From positions 1 to 35,855 of the forward strand of contig NZ_CALWUQ010000016.1 of the NCBI RefSeq assembly GCF_944384695.1: 35,855 nucleotides of DNA, given 5' to 3'. Position numbers and translations under genes: made by a program. The DNA is from an uncultured Agathobaculum sp. (GTDB lineage Bacteria > Bacillota > Clostridia > Oscillospirales > Butyricicoccaceae). Below the pieces are notes generated by a model. The model did not search any database and had not been told where the DNA came from. It saw nothing but the letters and a program-made list of their open reading frames with translations. Positions 14,906 through 19,991 of the stretch are shown one piece after another. The number at the start of each line of letters is the position of its first letter. Within the stretch, counting starts at the first letter, position 1.

Positions 14906-15957
14906 CAGGCGAGTGCGCTCAGCTTTGCGGCGACATCGGCCTGCTTGTTTGGGTACAGGTGGGAGTAGATGCGGAGAGTCGTGTCTACGCTGTCATGACC
15001 CAGCCGCTCGGCGATCAGGAGCGGCGAGAAGCCCAACTCGATCAGCATGGAGGCATGGCTATGCCGAAGATCGTGGACGCGGATACGCGGCACTCCTGCA
15101 CGTTCTGCGGCCTTGCCCAGCGAGGTCGAGACATTGCTGGGGGAGCGGCGGAACAGCAGATCGGTACGGGCGGGCTGGTAGAGCCGTTTGATGTATGTCT
15201 GCAGTTCGGCGCAAAGCTGGTCGGGTATGGTCACGGTACGCACGCTGTTTTCCGTCTTGGGCGGCGTGATGACATCCCGACCGCCGCGCCGGTCGCGGGT
15301 TTTGGTGATCGAAATGGTTTTGGAGGTGAAATCAACGTCTTCGATTGTCAGCGCAAGGCATTCACCGCGACGCATGCCGGTCCAGAACAGAATTTGATAG
15401 ATGGCGTGCAGTTCGGGATCCGTAACACATTCAATGACCTGCCGGTACTGGTCAACCGTCCAGAACTGCATGACTTTTGCGTCACGCTTGCCGATGCGGG
15501 GCTCGTTATGGCATGGATTACGGTCGAGGCCATAATACTTCTCTGCAAAATTAAATACAGCAGCAAGATCGTTGTTGATCGTCCGCAGATAGGTGGGGCT
15601 GTATTCAGTTTGCATCATTGCCGTCTGCCACTCGTGAATCATTAGCGGCGTGATCGAACTGACCGGAAGATCACCGAACGTCGGCAGGATCTTGTCGCGG
15701 AAAATATGCTGCTTTTTGCGGATCGTGCTGTCGCGCAGGCGGACAGCGCTGGACTGCATGTACTGTTCGTATAATGCCTGAAACGTCATGCTGCAGCTGC
15801 CGCTGTGCTGCTTAACGAAATTGTCCTCGAAGGCTTTTGCTTCCCGTCGGGTGGCAAAGCCTTCTTTCTTTTTACGGTGCGTGGTGCCAAAGCTGTCCTT
15901 GAAGTAGAAGGACGCGTACCAGCGACCACTGCCGTCGGTCATTTTGTGTACCGCCAT
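14905..15957 (-). CDS. int: Phage tyrosine integrase
   Basis: 350 residues. An N-terminal arm-binding domain (GRWYASFYFKDSFG, with RREAKAFE) is followed by a SAM-like core-binding domain (about residues 55-155) and the catalytic domain. Catalytic residues are visible: Arg in TGMRRGE near 195, HxxR in HDLRHSHAS near 294, LGH near 320 and the nucleophile Tyr in RIYSHLY near 330. The enzyme integrates and excises the phage at its attachment site next to its own 3' end. ATG 15957 has GGGAGGG 7 bases upstream; nine extra in-frame codons upstream overlap that site. The gene points outward toward the host junction. Confidence 0.95.
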   Translation of the reverse strand: MAVHKMTDGSGRWYASFYFKDSFGTTHRKKKEGFATRREAKAFEDNFVKQHSGSCSMTFQALYEQYMQSSAVRLRDSTIRKKQHIFRDKILPTFGDLPVSSITPLMIHEWQTAMMQTEYSPTYLRTINNDLAAVFNFAEKYYGLDRNPCHNEPRIGKRDAKVMQFWTVDQYRQVIECVTDPELHAIYQILFWTGMRRGECLALTIEDVDFTSKTISITKTRDRRGGRDVITPPKTENSVRTVTIPDQLCAELQTYIKRLYQPARTDLLFRRSPSNVSTSLGKAAERAGVPRIRVHDLRHSHASMLIELGFSPLLIAERLGHDSVDTTLRIYSHLYPNKQADVAAKLSALA

Positions 15958-15973
15958 TTGGTATCCCTCCCAT

Positions 15974-16002
15974 TTACAACACACAAAAATATATGCTATA
16001 AT
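15974..16002 (+). promoter_or_regulatory. Rightward promoter between integrase and the ImmA-like gene
   Basis: TTACAA (15974-15979) and TATAAT (15997-16002) are 17 bases apart, with TG one base before the -10. A transcript would begin near 16009 and meet the terminator at 16042-16078. Confidence 0.65.
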
Positions 16003-16005
16003 GAA

Positions 16006-16078
16006 AGGGCAGAATCCCGCTCAAAGTTTTCTGCCCTTGATCCCGCCCTGGTGCTCCAACACCGGGGCGGGGTTTTTA
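16006..16078 (+). ncRNA. Candidate small RNA or attenuator leader of two hairpins
   Basis: Just downstream of a good promoter is a 9-bp stem AGGGCAGAA/TTCTGCCCT (16006-16014 with 16029-16037). A terminator hairpin CCCGCCCTGGTG/CACCGGGGCGGG (16042-16071) with GTTTTTATT follows at once. The roughly 70-base transcript contains no ORF. It could be a free small RNA or a leader controlling read-through into the ImmA-like gene. On the opposite strand the same hairpins would fold in the integrase mRNA leader. Confidence 0.5.
16042..16078 (+). terminator. Intrinsic terminator before the ImmA-like gene
   Basis: A 12-bp GC-rich stem with one T-G wobble and a CTCCAA loop, followed by GTTTTTATT. Confidence 0.8.
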
Positions 16079-16101
16079 TTGTAACAGCCGCATTATGTCA
16101 A
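16073..16101 (-). promoter_or_regulatory. Candidate integrase promoter
   Basis: Read leftward, TTGACA (16096-16101) and TAAAAA (16073-16078) are 17 bases apart. The -10 falls on the T-run of the rightward terminator. The resulting integrase leader would be about 110 bases and structured. Confidence 0.45.
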
Positions 16102-16110
16102 GGCTATAAT
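16082..16110 (+). promoter_or_regulatory. Second rightward promoter for the ImmA-like gene
   Basis: A perfect TATAAT (16105-16110) lies 17 bases after TAACAG (16082-16087), downstream of the terminator. It could express the protease independently of the leader. Confidence 0.4.
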
Positions 16111-16177
16111 TACCAACATTTACTTGCAGACAAAACGCACAATGCATCTCTACAATTTTTTGTGGAGGTGTTTATTT

Positions 16178-16813
16178 GTGAGCTACAAAGACTATCAAAA
16201 CGCGAGAAATGCGTCGTGGAAAATCCTTTTGGATTGTGATATAGACCGTTTGCCGGTCGATCTGAATGTAATCCGCGATCTGATCGGTGTTCGCATAGTA
16301 TCATACAAGGATGCAAAAGCGCTCATACAAAAAAGAAATCTAAGTGCGCTCACTGTACAGACGGACGGCCTTACGTTTTATGCTGGAGCAGAGCCGGTCA
16401 TCCTGTACAGTGAAGTATGTTCACCGGAAAGAATCCGCTTTACGATTGCGCATGAGCTGGGACATATTGTACTCGGGCATGTTGCGCCGGGAAATATCAC
16501 GACAAAAAACCGTGAGCCTTTCCCGGGAGATAGCCCGCAGGAGACTGCGGCCAATCAATTTGCCGCCCGCTTACTGGCACCTGCCTGCGTATTGTGGGGG
16601 CTTGATCTACATACAGCAGATGAAATTGCGGAGGCGTGTCGCATTTCAAAGCAAGCCGCGCAATTCCGATCGGAAAGAATGAAAACCCTGTATGCCAGAA
16701 ATAAGTTTTTATCGTCGCCGTTAGAACGCAAACTATATCAGCGATTCATGCCGTTTATGGAAGCGGTGTGTTGTCGGGAAGTTCGTCCAGGTGAATCTCT
16801 TCAATCTGACTGA
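16178..16813 (+). CDS. ImmA/IrrE-family metallopeptidase
   Basis: 211 residues. The zinc-protease motif HELGH lies near residues 92-96, with the third ligand likely the Glu in ETAANQFAARLL near 125. Family members such as ImmA of ICEBs1 cut the cognate repressor to induce the element. GTG 16178 is chosen because GGAGGT lies 8 bases before it and the family start MSYKDYQNAR follows; the upstream in-frame ATG has no such site. It faces the repressor gene tail-to-tail and the two overlap by 59 bases, unlike the usual repressor-protease operon. The target is presumably the adjacent CI-like protein. Confidence 0.88.
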   Translation: MSYKDYQNARNASWKILLDCDIDRLPVDLNVIRDLIGVRIVSYKDAKALIQKRNLSALTVQTDGLTFYAGAEPVILYSEVCSPERIRFTIAHELGHIVLGHVAPGNITTKNREPFPGDSPQETAANQFAARLLAPACVLWGLDLHTADEIAEACRISKQAAQFRSERMKTLYARNKFLSSPLERKLYQRFMPFMEAVCCREVRPGESLQSD

Positions 16814-17207
16814 CGGCGCCGCTACGAGCTGCCGCCATGACCATCGGGCGGGGCGAATCTACTTGCTCAGCGCAACGCTTATGTTCTATATTTAAAATCG
16901 AATCCACAGCTGCTTTACCGTACTCGTCGAGAGTGCGGTATTTTTTTATGTGCTCACATTCTTCAGATGTCAAGGAGTGCAGAAGTGAATTTTCGAAGTT
17001 TGAACCAACATATCCGGTTTCTAAAAGGATGTCACCTGATGTATTAAGAATTTTTGCCAACTGTTTTATTTTTTCGACATCAGGTTGGCGCTTTCCTGTT
17101 TCGTAACCACAGTATGTGCTATTAGTTATACCCATTGCATCCGCTACTTGTTGTTGTGTCATTCCGGATGATAAACGAGCGGATTTAAGTTGTTCTGCGA
17201 ATGCCAT
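16755..17207 (-). CDS. CI-like repressor, XRE helix-turn-helix
   Basis: 150 residues. An N-terminal XRE domain (about residues 5-60) contains the helix-turn-helix MTQQQVADAMGITNSTYCGYE. A variable helical middle and a short acidic tail follow; the C terminus has AAARSG and then IEEIHLDELPD. There is no LexA-type peptidase domain, consistent with inactivation by a separate ImmA-like protease. GAGGTGAG precedes the ATG. It would hold the lysogenic state by binding the TTGGCG operators upstream. The last 59 bases overlap the convergent protease gene. Confidence 0.88.
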   Translation of the reverse strand: MAFAEQLKSARLSSGMTQQQVADAMGITNSTYCGYETGKRQPDVEKIKQLAKILNTSGDILLETGYVGSNFENSLLHSLTSEECEHIKKYRTLDEYGKAAVDSILNIEHKRCAEQVDSPRPMVMAAARSGAVSQIEEIHLDELPDNTPLP

Positions 17208-17232
17208 ATATTCTCACCTCATTTTCATAATT

Positions 17233-17261
17233 AACATAGCACGAACTTGGCGATACGTCAA
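17233..17261 (-). promoter_or_regulatory. Leftward promoter for the repressor
   Basis: Read leftward, TTGACG (17256-17261) and TATGTT (17233-17238) are 17 bases apart. Operator 1 covers the spacer and the -35, so the repressor probably regulates itself. Confidence 0.6.
17247..17261. promoter_or_regulatory. Operator 1 (TTGGCGATACGTCAA)
   Basis: A near-palindrome matching TTGGCG-N3-CGCCAA at 11 of 12 arm positions. It overlaps the leftward promoter. Confidence 0.7.
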
Positions 17262-17279
17262 TATTTTTTAAAAAATCTA

Positions 17280-17308
17280 TTGACATATTGGCGTAATGCT
17301 GATAACAT
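17280..17308 (+). promoter_or_regulatory. Rightward early promoter
   Basis: TTGACA (17280-17285) is followed after 17 bases by TAACAT (17303-17308), with TG at the extended -10 position. A perfect TATAAT at 17308-17313 is at an unfavourable 22-base spacing. Operator 2 lies in the spacer. Confidence 0.6.
17288..17302. promoter_or_regulatory. Operator 2 (TTGGCGTAATGCTGA)
   Basis: One intact TTGGCG half-site with a degenerate second half, between the -35 and -10 of the rightward promoter. It is probably the weaker site. Confidence 0.55.
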
Positions 17309-17319
17309 ATAATCACAAA

Positions 17320-17334
17320 TTGGCGTTACGCCAA
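17320..17334. promoter_or_regulatory. Operator 3, perfect palindrome TTGGCGTTACGCCAA
   Basis: A perfect 7-1-7 palindrome just downstream of the rightward promoter and 15 bases before the Cro-like start. It is the best copy of the three and likely the strongest binding site. Confidence 0.75.
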
Positions 17335-17349
17335 GAAAGGGGTGAAAAT

Positions 17350-17550
17350 ATGTACCCTAATCTGTTGGGGCAGAAAGCATATCACCATCTGACGGATGAG
17401 GATATGGCCAAAGTTATTGGCGTTTCTCGAAATGCCTATTCCGCAAAAATTAAAAGCGGGAGATTTACTCCACAAGAATGTGCTTTATATTGCAAGTATT
17501 TTAGGAAGCAATTTGAGTACCTATTCGCAACCGACGAAGAAATTGGATAA
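17350..17550 (+). CDS. Cro-like helix-turn-helix protein
   Basis: 66 residues. A helix-turn-helix of the XRE/Cro type is visible (LTDEDMAKVIGVSRNAYSAK, about residues 15-34), followed by a short helix QECALYCKYFRKQFEYLF. It is the first gene from the rightward promoter and sits right behind the perfect operator, the position of Cro. AAGGGGTG lies just before ATG 17350, and in-frame upstream codons would run through the operators. It probably competes with the repressor for the TTGGCG sites. Confidence 0.8.
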   Translation: MYPNLLGQKAYHHLTDEDMAKVIGVSRNAYSAKIKSGRFTPQECALYCKYFRKQFEYLFATDEEIG

Positions 17551-17564
17551 GGAGGGAAAATAAG

Positions 17565-17717
17565 GTGCAACTGCAAATTGCGATATTTATTTCTGGATTT
17601 GTCGTAGGCCTTGGAGTATATAGGCTGATCATAGCGCTCTTCATGGGTGAGTGGCCTGATACAAGATGCACCTTTTGCAAGTATTTTCTGGAAAAAGAAA
17701 GCCGCCACAAAAAGTGA
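17565..17717 (+). CDS. Small membrane protein with CxxC
   Basis: 50 residues starting at GTG 17565, with AAGGAGG 9 bases upstream. One hydrophobic segment (IAIFISGFVVGLGVYRLIIALF) is followed by a soluble tail with CTFCKYF. It sits 14 bases after the Cro-like gene and is likely co-transcribed. It resembles small accessory proteins of clostridial phages; the function is unknown. Confidence 0.55.
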   Translation: MQLQIAIFISGFVVGLGVYRLIIALFMGEWPDTRCTFCKYFLEKESRHKK

Positions 17718-17720
17718 CGG
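17701..17720 (-). terminator. Hairpin terminator for the leftward two-gene unit
   Basis: GCCGCCAC/GTGACGGC with one mismatch and an AAAAA loop. Read leftward it is followed by TTTCTTTTTCC. It overlaps the 3' end of the rightward CxxC gene. Confidence 0.55.
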
Positions 17721-17728
17721 CGAAAAAA

Positions 17729-17875
17729 CTACTTGCTATTTGATTTAGGTTGCGGTTGAGTTGTAGCCGAAGCAGGCTTCTGAGGTGCGGGAATTTTGAA
17801 GGACGGAGGAGGTACTGAATTTTTTTGAATATCTGAGCTTTGACCGTAGGTTGTGCGTTTAGAATTATTAGTCAT
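17729..17875 (-). CDS. Short proline-rich peptide
   Basis: 48 residues, hydrophilic, rich in Pro, Ser, Gln and Lys (PPPSFKIPAPQKP in the middle), probably disordered. The ATG at 17875 lies inside the last codons of the upstream membrane-protein gene (8-base overlap), so translation is coupled. Codon use is AT-richer than the host genes. It has no recognisable family. Such a tail could be a partner or regulator of the membrane protein, which is inference from coupling. Confidence 0.55.
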   Translation of the reverse strand: MTNNSKRTTYGQSSDIQKNSVPPPSFKIPAPQKPASATTQPQPKSNSK

Positions 17876-18383
17876 TATCGTTCACTTCCTTTACATCATA
17901 ATAGAGATTGAAGTAGTTTTTGCATTCTTGTTCGGCATTTTTAGAGCAGATACGGCTGGGGGGTAAATAAATATCGCCAACGTATGTATTTTCCAATTCG
18001 TTTAGCATTTTGCGATATTGAGTTAGAAGGGCTGTAATTTCGCTCTCTGAGTATTTTTCTGAATCTATTCTTGCCCAATCCTCCTCAATACCAATAAGCA
18101 TTTTGCTTATTGCTGGGATTATAAATTTGAATGCGATAAGCTGTTTCGATTGGGGGTATAAAGGTTTTGTTACACTAAATATTTGTGATACAGCTAAAAT
18201 GATCGCCCAAACGACTGGATACTGAGCCCAGATGCCCCATGCAGCAATAGATGATGCTGAAGATAACAGACAAACAGTATCTATTATGCCAATAATTCTT
18301 TTTGAATTTAGTTGATAATGCCAATAGTATCGTTCTTTATATTTCATTTCAACGAACATTGTCCAAAACTTCTCGCGCATCAT
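17868..18383 (-). CDS. Two-helix membrane protein, SLATT-like
   Basis: About 171 residues. An N-terminal amphipathic stretch (EKFWTMFVEMKYKERYYWHY) precedes two close transmembrane helices (about residues 30-52, IIGIIDTVCLLSSASSIAAW, and 57-77, VVWAIILAVSQIF), then a long soluble helical tail. This order matches SLATT-type two-helix proteins, which occur as effectors in nucleotide-signalling defence systems; membership is not proven. The start is one of two adjacent ATGs (18383 or 18380); a GTG at 18389 is also possible. It is transcribed against the early genes from its own promoter, as expected of a gene active in the lysogen. Confidence 0.65.
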   Translation of the reverse strand: MMREKFWTMFVEMKYKERYYWHYQLNSKRIIGIIDTVCLLSSASSIAAWGIWAQYPVVWAIILAVSQIFSVTKPLYPQSKQLIAFKFIIPAISKMLIGIEEDWARIDSEKYSESEITALLTQYRKMLNELENTYVGDIYLPPSRICSKNAEQECKNYFNLYYDVKEVNDND

Positions 18384-18397
18384 ATTCACCTAATGAA

Positions 18398-18426
18398 ATT
18401 TTATCATGATTTTATGTGAAAGGCAA
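18398..18426 (-). promoter_or_regulatory. Promoter of the leftward membrane-protein unit
   Basis: Read leftward, TTGCCT (18421-18426) and TAAAAT (18398-18403) are 17 bases apart, about 15 bases before the start codons. No TTGGCG operator is nearby, so the unit is probably on in lysogens. Confidence 0.6.
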
Positions 18427-18465
18427 TCGTGACGGTAGAAAAAACAGGAAGAAGGTGAAATAAGA

Positions 18466-18642
18466 TTGACTGAACTAAGCAAAAAGCTCATCCGTTTTGC
18501 AGTGGACGAGCTTCGAGACGAAACCAAAGGCGTACTGTTAGTTCAAGGCGTCATAGGTGCACTGGAGGACGCAGCCAAGGATTTGGAACGTTTTGTACTC
18601 CGATTGCCTATTGAGGATCATTTAACGACGTTGGAATCGTAA
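18466..18642 (+). CDS. Small helical phage protein
   Basis: 58 residues from TTG 18466, with GAAGGTG upstream. The sequence (MTELSKKLIRFAVDELRDE, then GVIGALEDAAKDLERFVLRLP) reads as two amphipathic helices and a short tail. It has no transmembrane segment and no known family. It is the first gene of the rightward early group after the leftward unit. Confidence 0.45.
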   Translation: MTELSKKLIRFAVDELRDETKGVLLVQGVIGALEDAAKDLERFVLRLPIEDHLTTLES

Positions 18643-18688
18643 TGTGTTTTGTCCCTGATAATGGCAATGAGGAGAGGTCAGAAAAGCA

Positions 18689-18901
18689 ATGGAGCAAAAG
18701 AAATCAAAAATCGAGATCATCACAAAAGATGACACTACAACAAACATCTTTCTAAATGGTCAGGACATTACCGAAAATGCCATGTCCGTTATGTTCAAGT
18801 GCACTTCTGGAGAAGTGCCAACTGTGACGATCGAGTATCTTGCAGTCGAATGCACGGTACGTACACTGGGCGAATTGAATATTAAAAAGCATAATCCTTG
18901 A
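18689..18901 (+). CDS. Hypothetical phage protein (70 aa)
   Basis: 70 residues opening with a Lys-rich segment (MEQKKSKIEIITKDDTTTN) and then a beta-rich part with FLNGQDI and VTIEYLAVECTV, which suggests a small beta-sandwich. GAGGAGAGG lies upstream. Short beta-type proteins of this kind are common in early regions of Firmicutes phages; the function is unknown. The 106 bases after it contain no ORF I can support. Confidence 0.6.
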   Translation: MEQKKSKIEIITKDDTTTNIFLNGQDITENAMSVMFKCTSGEVPTVTIEYLAVECTVRTLGELNIKKHNP

Positions 18902-19007
18902 TACTGTGCAGTTATTGGTAAGCTCCTAAGCCCACAGCATCACAAAACGTACAAGCGCACAGACAAGCTAAGACCGCATACCATGAAATGAGAAAGGCGG
19001 TGATGAA

Positions 19008-19172
19008 ATGGAGCTGATTGGTGTAGAAGAAGTCAAAAAGCTGTTGGGAGTAGGGGAAACCAAAGCGTACGGCATTATCAAACAGCTCAATGCAGAACTG
19101 AATAAAAAAGGGTATCTCACCATAAGAGGTAAGATCCCAAAGGAATACTTAGAGAAGCGTTTTTACCATTAA
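19008..19172 (+). CDS. Excisionase-like DNA-binding protein
   Basis: 54 residues. The N-terminal helix-turn-helix (VEEVKKLLGVGETKAYGIIK) is followed by LNAELNKKGYLTIRGKIPKEYLEKRFY, the pattern of small Xis/MerR-type winged-helix proteins of clostridial phages, in which the wing carries the TIRGKIP turn. AAAGGCGG lies 8 bases before the ATG. It would help the integrase excise the prophage or act as an early regulator. Confidence 0.7.
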   Translation: MELIGVEEVKKLLGVGETKAYGIIKQLNAELNKKGYLTIRGKIPKEYLEKRFYH

Positions 19173-19186
19173 AGAGGAAGTGAAAA

Positions 19187-19432
19187 ATGAAAAGGCTGCT
19201 TAAAATCGTGGCATTCAGCTGTGGCGGGTCCATGGGGCTGGCCGCAGCAGCGTGGGGCGACGGCTGGTGTAGCGGGATCTCATTTGTGATGATTCTGATC
19301 GGCTGCGGGTGCGGGCTGTTTGTGGCTCTGCATGAGTTGGCTGTCATTCGGGCATTCGAGCAGAAGGAGAAAGAGGCCATTCGGCACAGCGCGTGGAAGG
19401 CTGAGTTTTTCCGAGAGATTGATAAGCTGTGA
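19187..19432 (+). CDS. Small two-helix membrane protein
   Basis: 81 residues with two hydrophobic segments (LLKIVAFSCGGSMGLAAAAW and ISFVMILIGCGCGLFVALHEL) and a charged C-terminal helix (FEQKEKEAIRHSAWKAEFFREI). GAGGAAG lies upstream. It is 14 bases after the excisionase-like gene. Function unknown; it is a possible membrane modifier in the early operon. Confidence 0.6.
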   Translation: MKRLLKIVAFSCGGSMGLAAAAWGDGWCSGISFVMILIGCGCGLFVALHELAVIRAFEQKEKEAIRHSAWKAEFFREIDKL

Positions 19433-19533
19433 AACATACGAGTTGCAGGGAAAGGCGCTTGCGCCAGAGAGATGCACAGTTGGAGAAGCTTTTGCGCGAG
19501 AGATTGGAGGTGCGCCGTGCGAAAGCCAAATAA
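19429..19533 (+). CDS. Possible basic peptide overlapping both neighbours
   Basis: 34 codons from GTG 19429, which overlaps the preceding stop (GTGA), and ending 17 bases into the next gene. The peptide is very basic and helical (RERRLRQRDAQLEKLLRERL). The tight overlaps favour a real coupled gene, but there is no separate ribosome binding site and it has no homologue I know. Confidence 0.35.
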   Translation: MKHTSCRERRLRQRDAQLEKLLRERLEVRRAKAK

Positions 19534-19903
19534 CGCCGAACAGAAAATCGTATATCGGCATCCGCGCGGCCGGTTCGACGTGATCGAGTTTTACGGGAAA
19601 AGTCCATTCGGAACGCCGTTTAGCATTCGCGAAGCATTTTTGACGCCGGAGATGGATGTGCGAGGGCTATTCCATGTGGACAAACAGGCAGGCGGAAACC
19701 ACCATGTGCCAGTTCCTGAGGTTGAAAAGGTGCCCCGCAAGAGCAAGCCACGCAAGAAAGTGGTTGCATTGCTGTCCGAGCAAGAAAAGACCATGATTAT
19801 GGACATGCATGAGATCGGATGGCCGATACCGAAGATCGCAAGCAGTCTGCATAAGGCAGGGAGCGTTGTGTTTGACTACATCTATTGCGATCAGCAAAAA
19901 TGA
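19517..19903 (+). CDS. Hypothetical phage protein, possible helix-turn-helix C terminus
   Basis: 128 residues from GTG 19517, chosen because GGAGGT lies just upstream; the longer in-frame version begins with unrelated residues that overlap the preceding peptide. The N-terminal half is beta-rich (VYRHPRGRFDVIEFYGKSPFG), and the middle is a basic linker (KVPRKSKPRKKV). The end (LSEQEKTMIMDMHEIGWPIPKIASSLHKAGSVVFDYI) has the outline of a resolvase-type helix-turn-helix. A DNA-binding regulator is plausible. Confidence 0.6.
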   Translation: MRKPNNAEQKIVYRHPRGRFDVIEFYGKSPFGTPFSIREAFLTPEMDVRGLFHVDKQAGGNHHVPVPEVEKVPRKSKPRKKVVALLSEQEKTMIMDMHEIGWPIPKIASSLHKAGSVVFDYIYCDQQK

Positions 19904-19907
19904 AAAG

Positions 19908-19937
19908 CCGCCTCGGAACGGCAATTCCGAAAGCGGC
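19908..19937. other. Inverted repeat before the Rad50-like operon
   Basis: GCCGC and CGGAA on one side pair with TTCCG and GCGGC on the other. There is no T-run, so it is a weak terminator or a structured operon leader. Confidence 0.35.
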
Positions 19938-19991
19938 AGGCAAAAAATTATGAATTCATCTTTATAATACCCGCAAGGAGGCAGGAAGTCA

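Noticed and set aside
14749-15645. A 298-codon rightward frame over the integrase
   Set aside because: It is antisense to a complete tyrosine recombinase; only the short ORF at 14778 in another frame has a good ribosome binding site.
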